A model generated the notes under the pieces. The model made no database searches and was not told the DNA's origin. It saw only the letters and a program-made list of their open reading frames with translations. DNA of 64,000 nt from Phycisphaerales bacterium (lineage in GTDB: Bacteria; Planctomycetota; Phycisphaerae; Phycisphaerales; UBA1924), in NCBI GenBank assembly GCA_028284805.1, contig JANQQZ010000091.1:1-64000 (forward strand), given 5' to 3'. Positions 17,634 to 25,824 of this stretch are shown one piece after another. The first letter of the stretch is position 1; each line of letters starts with the position of its first letter. Both the position numbers and the translations under genes were made by a program.

Positions 17634-18340
17634 GCCTTGTCGCTCCGGGTTAACGCCTCGACGATTCGGCTGGCGACTGACAGTGGAGTGGCCGCCTCGA
17701 GTGCATCGATGCTGGGTGTGCCCGACGAGGCGACCGCTGAATCGATGGTTCCGCCTGGAGTGATCCCCAAGTCGAGCACGAGATCCGCGGAGGCGATGTA
17801 CCGCGGTGCGGGCAGGGGAAGGGCTTCTATAGGCAGGATCCGATCTGCTGCGGCGAGCCTGCGCCTGGCCCGACCGAGCTGTGCGAGCCCGGTCGGCAGC
17901 CCGATCAGGCAGCGCCCCCCGCCTGCCTCGATCAGCGCGGACGCCATGACCAGCGTGCAGGCATCGATTCGACCCGGTTCGCTTGCGATCGGGAGCACGA
18001 ACGGGCGCATAGGAGAGCGCGGTGCGGCAGGCTGGATCTCGGGGTCACTCGCAGACGACCAGAGGTCGCGTTCCAGCACGCCGGCGCTCCAGATCGAGAG
18101 CGGGACACACACTGGGTCACCGATGAGCTTGCGGAGGCGTCGGCGGATCAGGAACCTCGGGCCCGGGGAGACAGCGACGTGGCTGACGACCCTGACGCCC
18201 ATGTCGGCCGCGCGTTTCGGGGCGCCGCGGTCGCCGATCACAACTGCCGCATCGCAGGCTGCGGCGGCGAGCAGCTCGTCATCGTCGGCGGCACCGGGGG
18301 GCGGGGGCGTATCGGTCCAGCAATCCACGACGCCGATCAC
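17630..18340 (-). CDS. Unknown protein, possibly glycosyltransferase-like
   Basis: I do not recognise this 236-residue protein. It has no signal peptide or clear membrane span. The middle and C-terminal parts show alternating beta/alpha patterning (DAAVVIGDRGAPKRAADMG, RPFVLPIASEPGRIDACTLV, ADLVLDLGITPGG). The end (GTPSIDALEAATPLSVASRIVEAL) is reminiscent of GT-B glycosyltransferases, where a late Glu-rich patch binds the sugar nucleotide, but no definite motif is visible. It starts with GTG, overlaps the upstream lipoprotein stop (GTGA) and overlaps the phosphatase start (ATGA). It therefore probably belongs to an operon of envelope-related genes. Confidence 0.6.
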   Translation of the reverse strand: MIGVVDCWTDTPPPPGAADDDELLAAAACDAAVVIGDRGAPKRAADMGVRVVSHVAVSPGPRFLIRRRLRKLIGDPVCVPLSIWSAGVLERDLWSSASDPEIQPAAPRSPMRPFVLPIASEPGRIDACTLVMASALIEAGGGRCLIGLPTGLAQLGRARRRLAAADRILPIEALPLPAPRYIASADLVLDLGITPGGTIDSAVASSGTPSIDALEAATPLSVASRIVEALTRSDKA

Positions 18341-18993
18341 GGGCCGCGGTCCGCAACGTGCTGAGTGATCTCGTGCTCGTAGAACAGCTGTGCAGCGGCG
18401 ATCCCGGCCTTGTTCGCGACGGCGATCTCCGCTGCCGAACGCGCGCCCGCCGCGTTGGCGACGGCACCCCGGCGGATCGTGTCGCTTACGCGCACGGCGC
18501 GACCGGTCGGGGACTCGGGGTAGAGCAGTGTGTTTGCCTCGGTGTCGACGACGCGCACCCGGAGCGAGGCCGAGGGTTGCACGTCGCCCGTCGGCGTGGG
18601 GCGAACGAACTGGTCGACCGTCACCCAGACGACCACGTCGGCGTCGATCGACCGGCCGAGCTCGGTCACGGACATTTGCCCGCCCGAGCTATCGGCATCC
18701 GCGACCCGGATCGCGGCCTGCCCGTCGAGCAGATCGTCGACGAGGTTCTTGCGGAGCATCTCGTCTTGCACGGCTTCCAGCAGCCCGAGCCTGAGCGCAC
18801 GGCGAGGGAGCTGGCTCCTCGGATCGTCGACGAACACGACCGTGGTGCGTTCCTCGTCGAGCTTGTGCTCCGCCTCGAAGGTCTCGGGGCCGGCGACGAT
18901 GAAGAACAGCGGCGCAACGATGTTGCAGCCGCCGAGTGCGAGGGCCGAGCACGCGAGGACGGCTGCGACCGCCGGCTTAGTACGCAAGTTCAT
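18337..18993 (-). CDS. Lipoprotein of unknown function, paralogue of its upstream neighbour
   Basis: A 218-residue protein with a clear lipoprotein signal (ALALGGC). The mature part contains TTVVFVDDPRS, a helical segment that includes EAVQDEMLRKNLVDDLL, then SIDADVVVWVTVDQFVRP and RVRVVDTEANTLLYP. The order matches the adjacent lipoprotein (AVLVSGHRG, a helix ending AERLKTE, GVDRLVVVDVQEF, AVIETD), so the two look like diverged tandem copies. The fold pattern resembles penicillin-binding-protein activator and GNA1162-like lipoproteins, in which a strand-helix-strand core detects partners, but that is only a suggestion. Its start overlaps the end of the upstream copy by 17 bp. Confidence 0.75.
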   Translation of the reverse strand: MNLRTKPAVAAVLACSALALGGCNIVAPLFFIVAGPETFEAEHKLDEERTTVVFVDDPRSQLPRRALRLGLLEAVQDEMLRKNLVDDLLDGQAAIRVADADSSGGQMSVTELGRSIDADVVVWVTVDQFVRPTPTGDVQPSASLRVRVVDTEANTLLYPESPTGRAVRVSDTIRRGAVANAAGARSAAEIAVANKAGIAAAQLFYEHEITQHVADRGP

Positions 18994-19639
18994 TCGGTAT
19001 CTCGGCGTCGTAGAAGGGCCAGGTGGCGCGGTTGACGAAGCGATTCATCAGTACGGACGCGACCTCCTGCTCGCTGTAGTCCTCCGGGCCGTAGCCTCCC
19101 GCGTCGGGGAAGGCGACGTTGACGAAGAACTCGAACGCGATGTCGTCGGGCGTGATGCCATCGGTCTCGATCACCGCGACCGTCGCAGCGGCGACCCCGT
19201 CGTAGAGATACCGGTTGCCCGGGTCGTTCAGGCGGAACTCCTGAACATCGACGACGACGAGCCTGTCGACGCCCAGCTCCTCGGCGACCTCGCTGAAGGC
19301 CTGCGCCGACCAGCCCGGGTTCTCGTACTGATACCGCAGCATCGTCGCGGCGGGGACGTAGCCGGTCGCCTTCGTCTCGGTCTTGAGTCGCTCGGCGACC
19401 TGCGTCGTGATCTGGGGGATGACCGCGGGGAAGTCGGCGTGCAGGCCGCGATGGCCCGAGACGAGGACCGCGAAGGTCTGGTCGTCCAGCCCGGTGTACG
19501 CGGCTGGCTCGATGTGGGACTGGGTCTTCTGGTACTCGTTGTAGGCGAAGAACGGGAAGGCGATGATCTCGCAGCCGCTGCTCGCGATCGCCATGACCGA
19601 CAGCGCAAACCACGGAGCGAAGCGTTTCGTGCGGATCAT
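18977..19639 (-). CDS. Lipoprotein of unknown function, upstream tandem copy
   Basis: A 220-residue lipoprotein (leader MIRTKRFAPWF..., lipobox ASSGC). The track's longer version begins at 19918 inside the DUF2752 gene. I chose the ATG at 19639, which has GGGAGT 8 nt upstream and gives a proper signal peptide. Mature sequence features are FFAYNEYQKTQ, DDQTFAVLVSG, ITTQVAERLKTET, LGVDRLVVVDVQEF and FFVNVAFP. It shares its layout with the next lipoprotein and probably arose by duplication. It lies 17 bp downstream of the DUF2752 gene on the same strand. Function unknown. Confidence 0.75.
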   Translation of the reverse strand: MIRTKRFAPWFALSVMAIASSGCEIIAFPFFAYNEYQKTQSHIEPAAYTGLDDQTFAVLVSGHRGLHADFPAVIPQITTQVAERLKTETKATGYVPAATMLRYQYENPGWSAQAFSEVAEELGVDRLVVVDVQEFRLNDPGNRYLYDGVAAATVAVIETDGITPDDIAFEFFVNVAFPDAGGYGPEDYSEQEVASVLMNRFVNRATWPFYDAEIPNELAY

Positions 19640-19656
19640 GCCGGACTCCCGTGGGT

Positions 19657-20103
19657 TCAGGCGCCGTTCCAGACGGCGAGCTTGTACGCCCAAGCCGCCC
19701 CCGCGAGGACCGCCAGGATGATCAAGATCCTGGCGTTGACCAGCCGGACAGCGTGTTCGCCGAGACGAGATCCCGTGATCGCGACAAACAGCCCGATCCA
19801 GAAGACCGCCGCGGCCCCAACCGACAGAATCATACCAAGGGGCTGGGTCAGGAGCGACGTCCACAGCTCGCCGTGAGCGGCGTGCGTGAACGCGGTCGTC
19901 ATGCCGCAGGTCACGCACGGGGCGTCGAACGTCACGGCCCAGATGCAGGGGGGCAGGCCGAGCTGCTCGTGCGTCCCGTGCCCCGCTTCGTCGGCTGCGA
20001 GGGCAGATGCGGTCACCAGGACACCGGCGCAGAGCGCGGCGATCCCTCCGGCAAGCAGGCGGGGGCCCGGGCCGAGACGACGATCAGTCGAACTTGAAGA
20101 CAC
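19657..20103 (-). CDS. DUF2752 membrane protein
   Basis: A small integral membrane protein (148 residues) of the DUF2752 family, whose function is not established. The hallmark segment is CVTCGMTTAFTHAAHG, matching the family's C-P-x-CGMTRAF signature. Hydrophobic segments lie at about residues 15-36, 86-108 and 123-142. Its start overlaps the nuoA stop region by 20 bp on the same strand, so the two genes are very likely co-transcribed. DUF2752 proteins occur in many environmental bacteria beside unrelated genes. Confidence 0.85.
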   Translation of the reverse strand: MSSSSTDRRLGPGPRLLAGGIAALCAGVLVTASALAADEAGHGTHEQLGLPPCIWAVTFDAPCVTCGMTTAFTHAAHGELWTSLLTQPLGMILSVGAAAVFWIGLFVAITGSRLGEHAVRLVNARILIILAVLAGAAWAYKLAVWNGA

Positions 20104-20479
20104 CCTTGCGGAATCCGTACAGGTATGCCACGACCGTGGTGAACAGGAAGAACAGGATCCGCACCAGCCACTCGGCGGCTCCGGGCGCGGTGAAATCGAT
20201 GTTAGGGAACGTCACCGCCCAGGGGTAGAGGAACACGATCTCGACGTCGAAGACGAGGAAGACCATCGCGATCAGGTAGAACCGCACGTTGAACCGCTTG
20301 CGGGCGCTGCCCACCGGGTTCATGCCGCTCTCGTAGGGGATGCCCTTCACGGCGCCATCGCGCCGGGGTCCGAGGACGGTCGTGCCGACGATGTTCGCCA
20401 CTGCGAACGTGATCGCCATCAGGATGATGATGGCCAGCGGCAGATAGCTGCTGAGGTCGGTCGCGGCAAGCGTGAGCAT
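20084..20479 (-). CDS. nuoA: NADH-quinone oxidoreductase subunit A (NuoA), isolated
   Basis: Small membrane subunit of respiratory complex I. From the ATG at 20479 it has 131 residues and three hydrophobic helices. Family features are present: YESGMNPVGSARKRFNVRFYLIAMVFLVFDVE, with the quinone-channel loop YESG and the membrane FDVE. The track start at 20521 and an ATG at 20497 are alternatives; none has a strong ribosome site. In most bacteria nuoA heads the nuo operon, but here the genes that follow encode DUF2752, lipoproteins and a phosphatase. Subunits B to N must therefore be elsewhere, if present. Confidence 0.92.
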   Translation of the reverse strand: MLTLAATDLSSYLPLAIIILMAITFAVANIVGTTVLGPRRDGAVKGIPYESGMNPVGSARKRFNVRFYLIAMVFLVFDVEIVFLYPWAVTFPNIDFTAPGAAEWLVRILFFLFTTVVAYLYGFRKGVFKFD

Positions 20480-20534
20480 GGCGGCATGGTAGCCCATGTC
20501 GCGGGTATCGGCATCGGACACGCATCATCTGGAA

Positions 20535-20557
20535 CGGCCTGCCAAGCTGGCAGGCCG
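20535..20557. promoter_or_regulatory. Perfect 10-bp inverted repeat between nuoA and groEL1
   Basis: CGGCCTGCCA-AGC-TGGCAGGCCG is a perfect 10-bp inverted repeat with a 3-bp centre in the divergent region. The core TGCCAAGCT recurs at about 20650-20658, nearer groEL1. It could be an operator for the chaperone genes or nuoA, or a transcript hairpin. It is not a CIRCE or HrcA site. Confidence 0.45.
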
Positions 20558-20734
20558 ACGTTCGTTGCACGGTCCGGCGTGTCACACGGGTCGTCCACCA
20601 GGCCCGGTCTGAGGTCTCGATCGCCCGTCCGAACCGCTGGCACAGCCTTTGCCAAGCTTTCAGGCACACATCGGTCTATTCCAACGCACCCGGCCCGAGG
20701 CACTCGCCCGGCCCCAAGCGGAGAGAAGCGTTCC

Positions 20735-22486
20735 ATGGCAGCCAAAGAGCTCACCTTCGATACGGATGCACGCCAGGCCCTGCTTGCCGGCGTCGAGAAA
20801 CTCGCCAAAGCCGTCAAGAGCACCCTGGGCCCCCGCGGCCGCACCGCGGTGCTCGACAAGTCCTGGGGTGGGCCCAAGGTCACCAAGGACGGGGTGACCG
20901 TCGCCGACGACATCGAGCTCGCCGACAAGGCCCAGAACATGGGTGCCCTGCTCGTCAAGCAGGCCGCCAGCAAGACATCCGACGACGCGGGCGACGGCAC
21001 CACGACCGCGACCGTCCTCGCCGAAGCCCTCTTCCGCCAGGGCCTGAAGTACATCGCCGCGGGCGTGGACGCCAACGCCCTGGTCAGGGGCATGAAGAAG
21101 GGCGTCGAGGCCGTCGCCAATGACATCGACGCGATGGCGACCCCCATCAGCACCACCAAGGACGTGCAGAGCGTCGCGACCATCTCGGGCAACAACGACG
21201 CCGAGGTCGGCTCGCTCATGGCCCAGGCCTTCGACAAGGTCGGCCAGGACGGCGTGATCACCATCGAGGAGGGCAAGAGCCTCGACTCGATCGTCAAGGT
21301 TGTCGAGGGCATGCAGTTCGACCGGGGCTTCCTCAGCCCCAACTTTGTGACCAACGCCGACGAGATGAAGGTCGAGCTCGAGAAGTGCCTCGTGCTCGTC
21401 CACGAGGACAAGATCGACAACATCACCAAGCTCGTTCCCCTGCTCGAGAAGGTGATGGAGGCCAAGAAGCCCCTGCTGATCATCGCCGAGGATGTCACGG
21501 GCGAGGCGCTCAGCACGCTCGTCATCAACAAGCTCCGCGGCACGCTCCAGGTCTGCGCCGTCAAGGCCCCGGGTTACGGCGACCGGCGCAAGGCCATGCT
21601 CCAGGACATCGCGGTGCTCACCGGCGCCGACCCGATCATGAAGGACCTGGGCACCGAGCTCGACACCGTCGAGATCGCGCAGCTGGGCCTCGCCAAGAAG
21701 ATCACGGTCGACAACGACAACACCACGATCGTCCAGGGCGCGGGCTCGCAGAAGGACATCGACGGTCGCGTCGAGCAGATCCGGCGCGAGATCGACAACG
21801 CCACCAGCGACTACGACCGCGAGAAGCTCGAGGAGCGCCTCGCCAAGCTGACCAAGGGCGTCGCGACCATCGAGATCGGCGCCGCGAGCGAGGCCGAGCT
21901 CAAAGAGAAGAAGGACCGCGTCGAGGACGCCAAGCACGCGACCCGCGCGGCGCTCGACGAGGGCATCGTCCCGGGCGGCGGCACCAGCTACATCCGCGCC
22001 CGCGCCGCGATCGAGTCGATCAAGGAGTGGAAGGCCGTCTTCGGCAAGGACGACGAGGTCTCCGCCGACGACATCGGGCACGCCAAGTACGACGTCGCCG
22101 CGGGTCTGAACGTGGTCTACAACGCACTCGAGGTGCCGCTCAAGACCATCGCGGAGAACGCCGGCGCCAAGGGCTCGGTCATCGCCGCCAAGGTCGAGGA
22201 GCACGAGGGCAACACCGGCTACAACGCGCTGACCGACACCTACGAGGATCTGGTCAAGGCGGGCGTGATCACGCCCGCGAAGGTCGACCGCCTCGCGCTC
22301 CAGAACGCCGCGAGCGTCGCGACCGTGCTGCTCACCGCCGACTGCATCGTGACCAGCAAGCCCGAGCCCGATGCCGAGGCCCCCGCGGGCGCCGGTGCCG
22401 GCATGGACCCGATGGGTGGCATGGGCGGAATGGGAGGCATGGGTGGTATGGGTGGCATGCCTGGCATGGGCGGGATGGGGTTCTGA
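20735..22486 (+). CDS. groEL: Chaperonin GroEL, copy 1 (GGM-tailed)
   Basis: Cytosolic chaperonin that folds proteins inside the GroES-capped ring. From the ATG at 20735 (GGAGAGA upstream) it has 583 residues, longer than the usual 545. The ATP-binding loop GDGTTTATVLAEAL and the hydrolysis Asp in VEDAKHATRAAL are intact. Extra length comes from an insert of about 20 residues after AIESIKEWKAVFGKDDEV and a long C-terminal GGM tail, which in other bacteria helps confine substrates. The track ORF from 19886 extends far into noncoding and antisense sequence. This copy is followed by a small atypical ORF and then groES, reversing the usual groES-groEL order. Confidence 0.96.
   Translation: MAAKELTFDTDARQALLAGVEKLAKAVKSTLGPRGRTAVLDKSWGGPKVTKDGVTVADDIELADKAQNMGALLVKQAASKTSDDAGDGTTTATVLAEALFRQGLKYIAAGVDANALVRGMKKGVEAVANDIDAMATPISTTKDVQSVATISGNNDAEVGSLMAQAFDKVGQDGVITIEEGKSLDSIVKVVEGMQFDRGFLSPNFVTNADEMKVELEKCLVLVHEDKIDNITKLVPLLEKVMEAKKPLLIIAEDVTGEALSTLVINKLRGTLQVCAVKAPGYGDRRKAMLQDIAVLTGADPIMKDLGTELDTVEIAQLGLAKKITVDNDNTTIVQGAGSQKDIDGRVEQIRREIDNATSDYDREKLEERLAKLTKGVATIEIGAASEAELKEKKDRVEDAKHATRAALDEGIVPGGGTSYIRARAAIESIKEWKAVFGKDDEVSADDIGHAKYDVAAGLNVVYNALEVPLKTIAENAGAKGSVIAAKVEEHEGNTGYNALTDTYEDLVKAGVITPAKVDRLALQNAASVATVLLTADCIVTSKPEPDAEAPAGAGAGMDPMGGMGGMGGMGGMGGMPGMGGMGF
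22412..22483 (+). repeat. Nine-base tandem repeat coding the GroEL1 GGM tail
   Basis: Eight 9-bp units of the form ATG-GGN-GGN encode MGG repeats; the sixth reads MPG and the last MGF. It is the C-terminal tail of GroEL1 and may vary in length between strains. Confidence 0.9.
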
Positions 22487-22487
22487 C

Positions 22488-22781
22488 ATGAGGGATGAAG
22501 TCCGGCTAATCGTGCGATACAGCCTCGATAATCACAAGAAATCCGGTGCAACGTCGACTCACATTCGCACTGAGATTCTTGAGAAGCATGGGCTTTCGAA
22601 GGTCGGCACCGCTACGTTCGAGAACCTCGAACCGATTTCTGCAGCCGACGCGCAAGCGATTCTGACCGAGCTTGCGAAGATCGGTGATCCGTCCAACTAC
22701 GGCAAGGGTAACGAAGACTTGGACCACTTGTGGGTTTACATGACCCAGTGGCAGGACCATCTGCTAGATGGCCACGAATAG
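22488..22781 (+). CDS. Small orphan protein between groEL1 and groES
   Basis: A 97-residue protein I do not recognise. It is mostly helical (LIVRYSLDNHKKSGATSTHIRTEI, AADAQAILTELAKIG), charged, and without a signal or membrane segment. The ATG lies one base after the groEL1 stop, and its stop is 13 bp before groES, so it is probably translated from the chaperonin message. Base composition is visibly less GC-rich than both neighbours and codon use is less biased (many A/T third positions). This suggests recent insertion or transfer. The track's 22371 start lies inside groEL1; I chose 22488. Confidence 0.6.
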   Translation: MRDEVRLIVRYSLDNHKKSGATSTHIRTEILEKHGLSKVGTATFENLEPISAADAQAILTELAKIGDPSNYGKGNEDLDHLWVYMTQWQDHLLDGHE

Positions 22782-22794
22782 GGGAACGAATTCA

Positions 22795-23085
22795 ATGGCA
22801 GTCAAACCACTCGAAGACCGCGTCCTCGTCAAGCCGCAGGACCCGGAGACCATGACCGCGTCGGGCCTGTACCTGCCCGAGTCGAGCAAGGAGAAGCCGA
22901 TCCAGGGCACGGTCGTCGCCGTTGGCCCGGGCAAGCGGCTCGACAACGGGCAGACCGCGAAGCTCCAGGTGAAGAAGGGCGACACGGTCGTCTACAGCAA
23001 GTACGCGGGCAGCGAGGTGGAGATCAAGGGCGACACGCACCTGATCGTCCGCGAGAGCGAGCTGCTCGGCGTGATCGGGGGCTGA
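22795..23085 (+). CDS. groES: Co-chaperonin GroES
   Basis: Heptameric lid for GroEL. 96 residues, the usual length. KPLEDRVLVKPQ opens the protein, TASGLYLPESSKEKP is the mobile loop that binds GroEL, and VKKGDTVVYSKYAGSEVEI is the core. The ATG at 22795 is preceded by GGGGAAC; the track's 22768 start lies inside the preceding ORF. The mobile-loop hydrophobic triplet reads GLY, close to the usual GIV/GLV. Ordering downstream of groEL1 with an intervening ORF is unusual. There is one groES for two groEL genes here. Confidence 0.96.
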   Translation: MAVKPLEDRVLVKPQDPETMTASGLYLPESSKEKPIQGTVVAVGPGKRLDNGQTAKLQVKKGDTVVYSKYAGSEVEIKGDTHLIVRESELLGVIGG

Positions 23086-23094
23086 CGAGGACCG

Positions 23095-24105
23095 ATGTTC
23101 ACCGCCGTCCGCGACAACCTGCGGCGCTTCGCGCCCGAGCGGCTCCAGGCCAAGGGGCTCTCGCGCGCCATGCGCGACGCCTCGGGCGCCGAGGAGCCGT
23201 GGCGCATGCGCACGCTCGTCGACGGGAAAGAGACCGAGTACCGGTTCTTCTTCGTCTGCGGCTTCGGAAAGTCGGGCACGAACTGGGTGAACAACCTGCT
23301 CAACCTGCACCCTCGGGTCCGGTGCGACGGGGAGTACTTCCTCAATACGTTCGGTTGGGCGCTCGATCAGTTCACGGGCCCGCCGCACCAGAAGGGGCAC
23401 CACGAGCCCTACCGCACGATCGCGACCGAGGCCGTGCACGATTTGGTGCGCCGGGTGCTGCTGTGCAACCTGCGCGAGAACCCGGGCGCGACGGTGCTCG
23501 GTGATCGCTCGCCCAGAGGTCTGGCCGAGGTTCTGCCCGGCGCACCGACGATGTGGCTCCTCCGCGACGGGCGCGACGTGGTGGTGAGCTACACCTACCA
23601 CTACCTGCGGCTCAAGCCCGAGTTCAACCTCAAGCACTGGAGCGAGGGCATCCGCGAGTTCTTCATGCCCTACGCGGAGAGGTACAACGCGAGCCCGCCC
23701 GAGTCGTGCTACGAGACCGCCCGCGACCTGCTCGCGCAGAAGCGGTGGGTGGGCTTCGTGTCGAACCAGTGGGCCAAGCGCGTGACGCAGGACCTCGACG
23801 CGAAGGAGGGCTACACCTCGCCCCTGCTCGAGCTCCGGTATGAGGCGCTGCACGCCGACACGCAGGGGCAGGTCGCGAGCATGTTCGAGTTCCTCGGGCT
23901 CGATCCCGCAGAGGCGGCGCCGGTCGAGTCGGGCGGCAACACCAAGGCCGGCTTCGAGCAGGAACGCCCGAACGAGTTCTACCGCAAGGGGGCGGTGGGG
24001 GATTGGCAGAACTACGACACGCCCGCGTTCCGCGAGGCGTTCGACGAGTACGCAGGAGACGCCGCCGCCCGCGCGGGCTACGGCGAATGGACGACCGCGG
24101 CCTAG
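23095..24105 (+). CDS. Sulfotransferase
   Basis: Transfers sulfuryl groups from PAPS to an unknown acceptor. 336 residues. The 5'-phosphosulfate loop is [14 protein letters not shown] (about 56-69), the 3'-phosphate motif is [17 protein letters not shown], and the C-terminal [10 protein letters not shown] segment matches the family RKGxxGDWK motif. No signal peptide is apparent, although N-terminal residues 1-50 are an extra basic segment. It sits between groES (9 bp upstream) and groEL2 (61 bp downstream) on the same strand, an odd place for this enzyme. Its GC content matches its neighbours, so it is not obviously foreign. Planctomycetes carry many sulfatases and sulfotransferases. Confidence 0.88.
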   Translation: MFTAVRDNLRRFAPERLQAKGLSRAMRDASGAEEPWRMRTLVDGKETEYRFFFVCGFGKSGTNWVNNLLNLHPRVRCDGEYFLNTFGWALDQFTGPPHQKGHHEPYRTIATEAVHDLVRRVLLCNLRENPGATVLGDRSPRGLAEVLPGAPTMWLLRDGRDVVVSYTYHYLRLKPEFNLKHWSEGIREFFMPYAERYNASPPESCYETARDLLAQKRWVGFVSNQWAKRVTQDLDAKEGYTSPLLELRYEALHADTQGQVASMFEFLGLDPAEAAPVESGGNTKAGFEQERPNEFYRKGAVGDWQNYDTPAFREAFDEYAGDAAARAGYGEWTTAA

Positions 24106-24166
24106 CCGCCGAACGAACGAGACACACACGCCGGACCTCTCGGCGACGATCAGACGGAGATCACCA

Positions 24167-25780
24167 ATGGGTCAGAAGCAGCTGATGTTCGACGATTCCG
24201 CCCTCAACGAGCTGAAGAAGGGCGTCGACCGCCTCGCCGATGCCGTCAAGGTCACGATGGGCCCGAGCGGGCGTCACGTCGTGATCGACAAGTCCTTCGG
24301 CGGGCCGACCGTCACCAAGGACGGCGTCAGCGTCGCGAAGGAAGTCGAGCTGCCCGAGCCCTTCCAGAGCATGGGCGCCAAGATGGTGCACCAGGTCGCC
24401 AAGAAGACCGCCGACAAGGCGGGCGACGGCACCACCGCCGCCACCGTGCTCGCTCAGGCGATCTTCAACGAGGGCCTGCGTCACGTGATCGCGGGCGCGA
24501 ACCCCGTGCACCTGCAGCGGGGCATCAACGCCGCCGCCGAGGCCGCGGCCGGCGCGATCGACGCCATCGCCACCCCCTGCAAGGGCAAGGCGGATTACAA
24601 GAAGATCGCGACCGTGTCGTCCAACCACGACCCCGAGATCGGCGAGCTGATCGCCGAGGCGATCAACAAGGTCGGGCACGAGGGCGTTGTCGAGGTCGAG
24701 GACGGCAAGAGCGCCGAGACGACGCTCGACTTCGTCGAGGGCATGCAGTTCGACAAGGGCTATCTGTCGCCGTACTTCCTGACCGACCCGAAGACGGCCG
24801 AGGCAGTGCTTGAGGACTGCATGATCCTCATCCACGAGAAGAAGATCGGCAACATGGCCGACCTGCTCCCCCTGCTCAACAAGATCGCGGGCGGCAGCAA
24901 GCCCCTGCTCATCATCGCCGAGGACGTCGAGAACGAGGCCCTCGCGGCGCTCGTGATCAACCGCCTGCGCGGCACGCTCAAGGTCGCGGCCGTCAAGGCC
25001 CCTGGCTTCGGCGACCGGCGCAAGCAGATGCTGGGCGACATCGCCACCCTCACCGGGGGCACGTTCTTCGCCGAGGATCTGGGCCGCAGCCTTGAGTCGG
25101 TCGAGCTCAGCGAGCTCGGCAAGGCCAAGAAGATCGTCGTCGCCAAGGACGACACCACGATCATCAAGGGCGCCGGCAAGAAGGCCGACGTCGACGCACG
25201 CGTCGCCCAGATCGAGGCCCAGCGCGAGAAGTCGACCAGCGACTACGACAAGGAGAAGCTGGCCGAGCGCCTCGCGAAGCTCACGGGTGGCGTCGCCATC
25301 ATCAACGTGGGCGGCGCGACCGAGGTCGCGATGAAGGAGCGCAAGGACATGGTCGACGACGCGCTGCACGCCACGCGTGCCGCGGCCAAGGAGGGCTACG
25401 TCCCGGGCGGCGGCGTCGCGCTGCTCCGGGCCCAGGAGGCCATCATGGCCGGCGCCAAGAAGGCCAAGGGAGACGAGAAGTTCGGCTTCGAGATCGTCGC
25501 CCGCGCCGTCGAGGCCCCGCTCCGCCAGATCGCCGAGAACGCCGGCTTGGACGGCGACCTCGCCGTCGAGACCGTCAAGGAAGAGACCGGCAACACCGGC
25601 CTCAACGCCGCGACGGGCGAGTACCAGGACCTGGTCAGCACGGGCATCATCGACCCGGCCCTGGTCGCCAAGCAGGCCCTGATCAACGCCGCCTCGGTCT
25701 CGGGCCTGATGCTCACGACCGATGTGCTGGTGACGGACCTCAAGGAGGACACCGAAGAGGTCGCGGGCGCGACGGCGTAA
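24167..25780 (+). CDS. groEL: Chaperonin GroEL, copy 2 (no GGM tail)
   Basis: Second GroEL paralogue, 537 residues. The ATP loop [14 protein letters not shown] and hydrolysis Asp in [12 protein letters not shown] are intact, so it should be an active ATPase. It lacks the GGM tail and ends in EEVAGATA, and it lacks the insert seen in copy 1. The apical domain differs enough to suggest distinct clients. The ATG at 24167 has GGAGAT just upstream; the longer track ORF includes the sulfotransferase in another frame. Planctomycetes often have several GroEL types, only one of which may pair well with GroES. Confidence 0.95.
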   Translation: MGQKQLMFDDSALNELKKGVDRLADAVKVTMGPSGRHVVIDKSFGGPTVTKDGVSVAKEVELPEPFQSMGAKMVHQVAKKTADKAGDGTTAATVLAQAIFNEGLRHVIAGANPVHLQRGINAAAEAAAGAIDAIATPCKGKADYKKIATVSSNHDPEIGELIAEAINKVGHEGVVEVEDGKSAETTLDFVEGMQFDKGYLSPYFLTDPKTAEAVLEDCMILIHEKKIGNMADLLPLLNKIAGGSKPLLIIAEDVENEALAALVINRLRGTLKVAAVKAPGFGDRRKQMLGDIATLTGGTFFAEDLGRSLESVELSELGKAKKIVVAKDDTTIIKGAGKKADVDARVAQIEAQREKSTSDYDKEKLAERLAKLTGGVAIINVGGATEVAMKERKDMVDDALHATRAAAKEGYVPGGGVALLRAQEAIMAGAKKAKGDEKFGFEIVARAVEAPLRQIAENAGLDGDLAVETVKEETGNTGLNAATGEYQDLVSTGIIDPALVAKQALINAASVSGLMLTTDVLVTDLKEDTEEVAGATA

Positions 25781-25824
25781 CTAATCTCGATACTGATCAT
25801 TTGGAGAGATTCAGGTGATCAGAT

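Noticed and set aside
20480-20734. CIRCE/HrcA operator or sigma-32 promoter upstream of groEL1
   Set aside because: No TTAGCACTC-N9-GAGTGCTAA or CTTGAA/CCCCAT-like pair is present. Only the different inverted repeat at 20535-20557 was found.
20660-22489. 609-residue minus-strand ORF opposite groEL1
   Set aside because: It has no domain motifs and is antisense to groEL1. The same reasoning applies to 24161-25369, 26441-28132 and 43233-45059.
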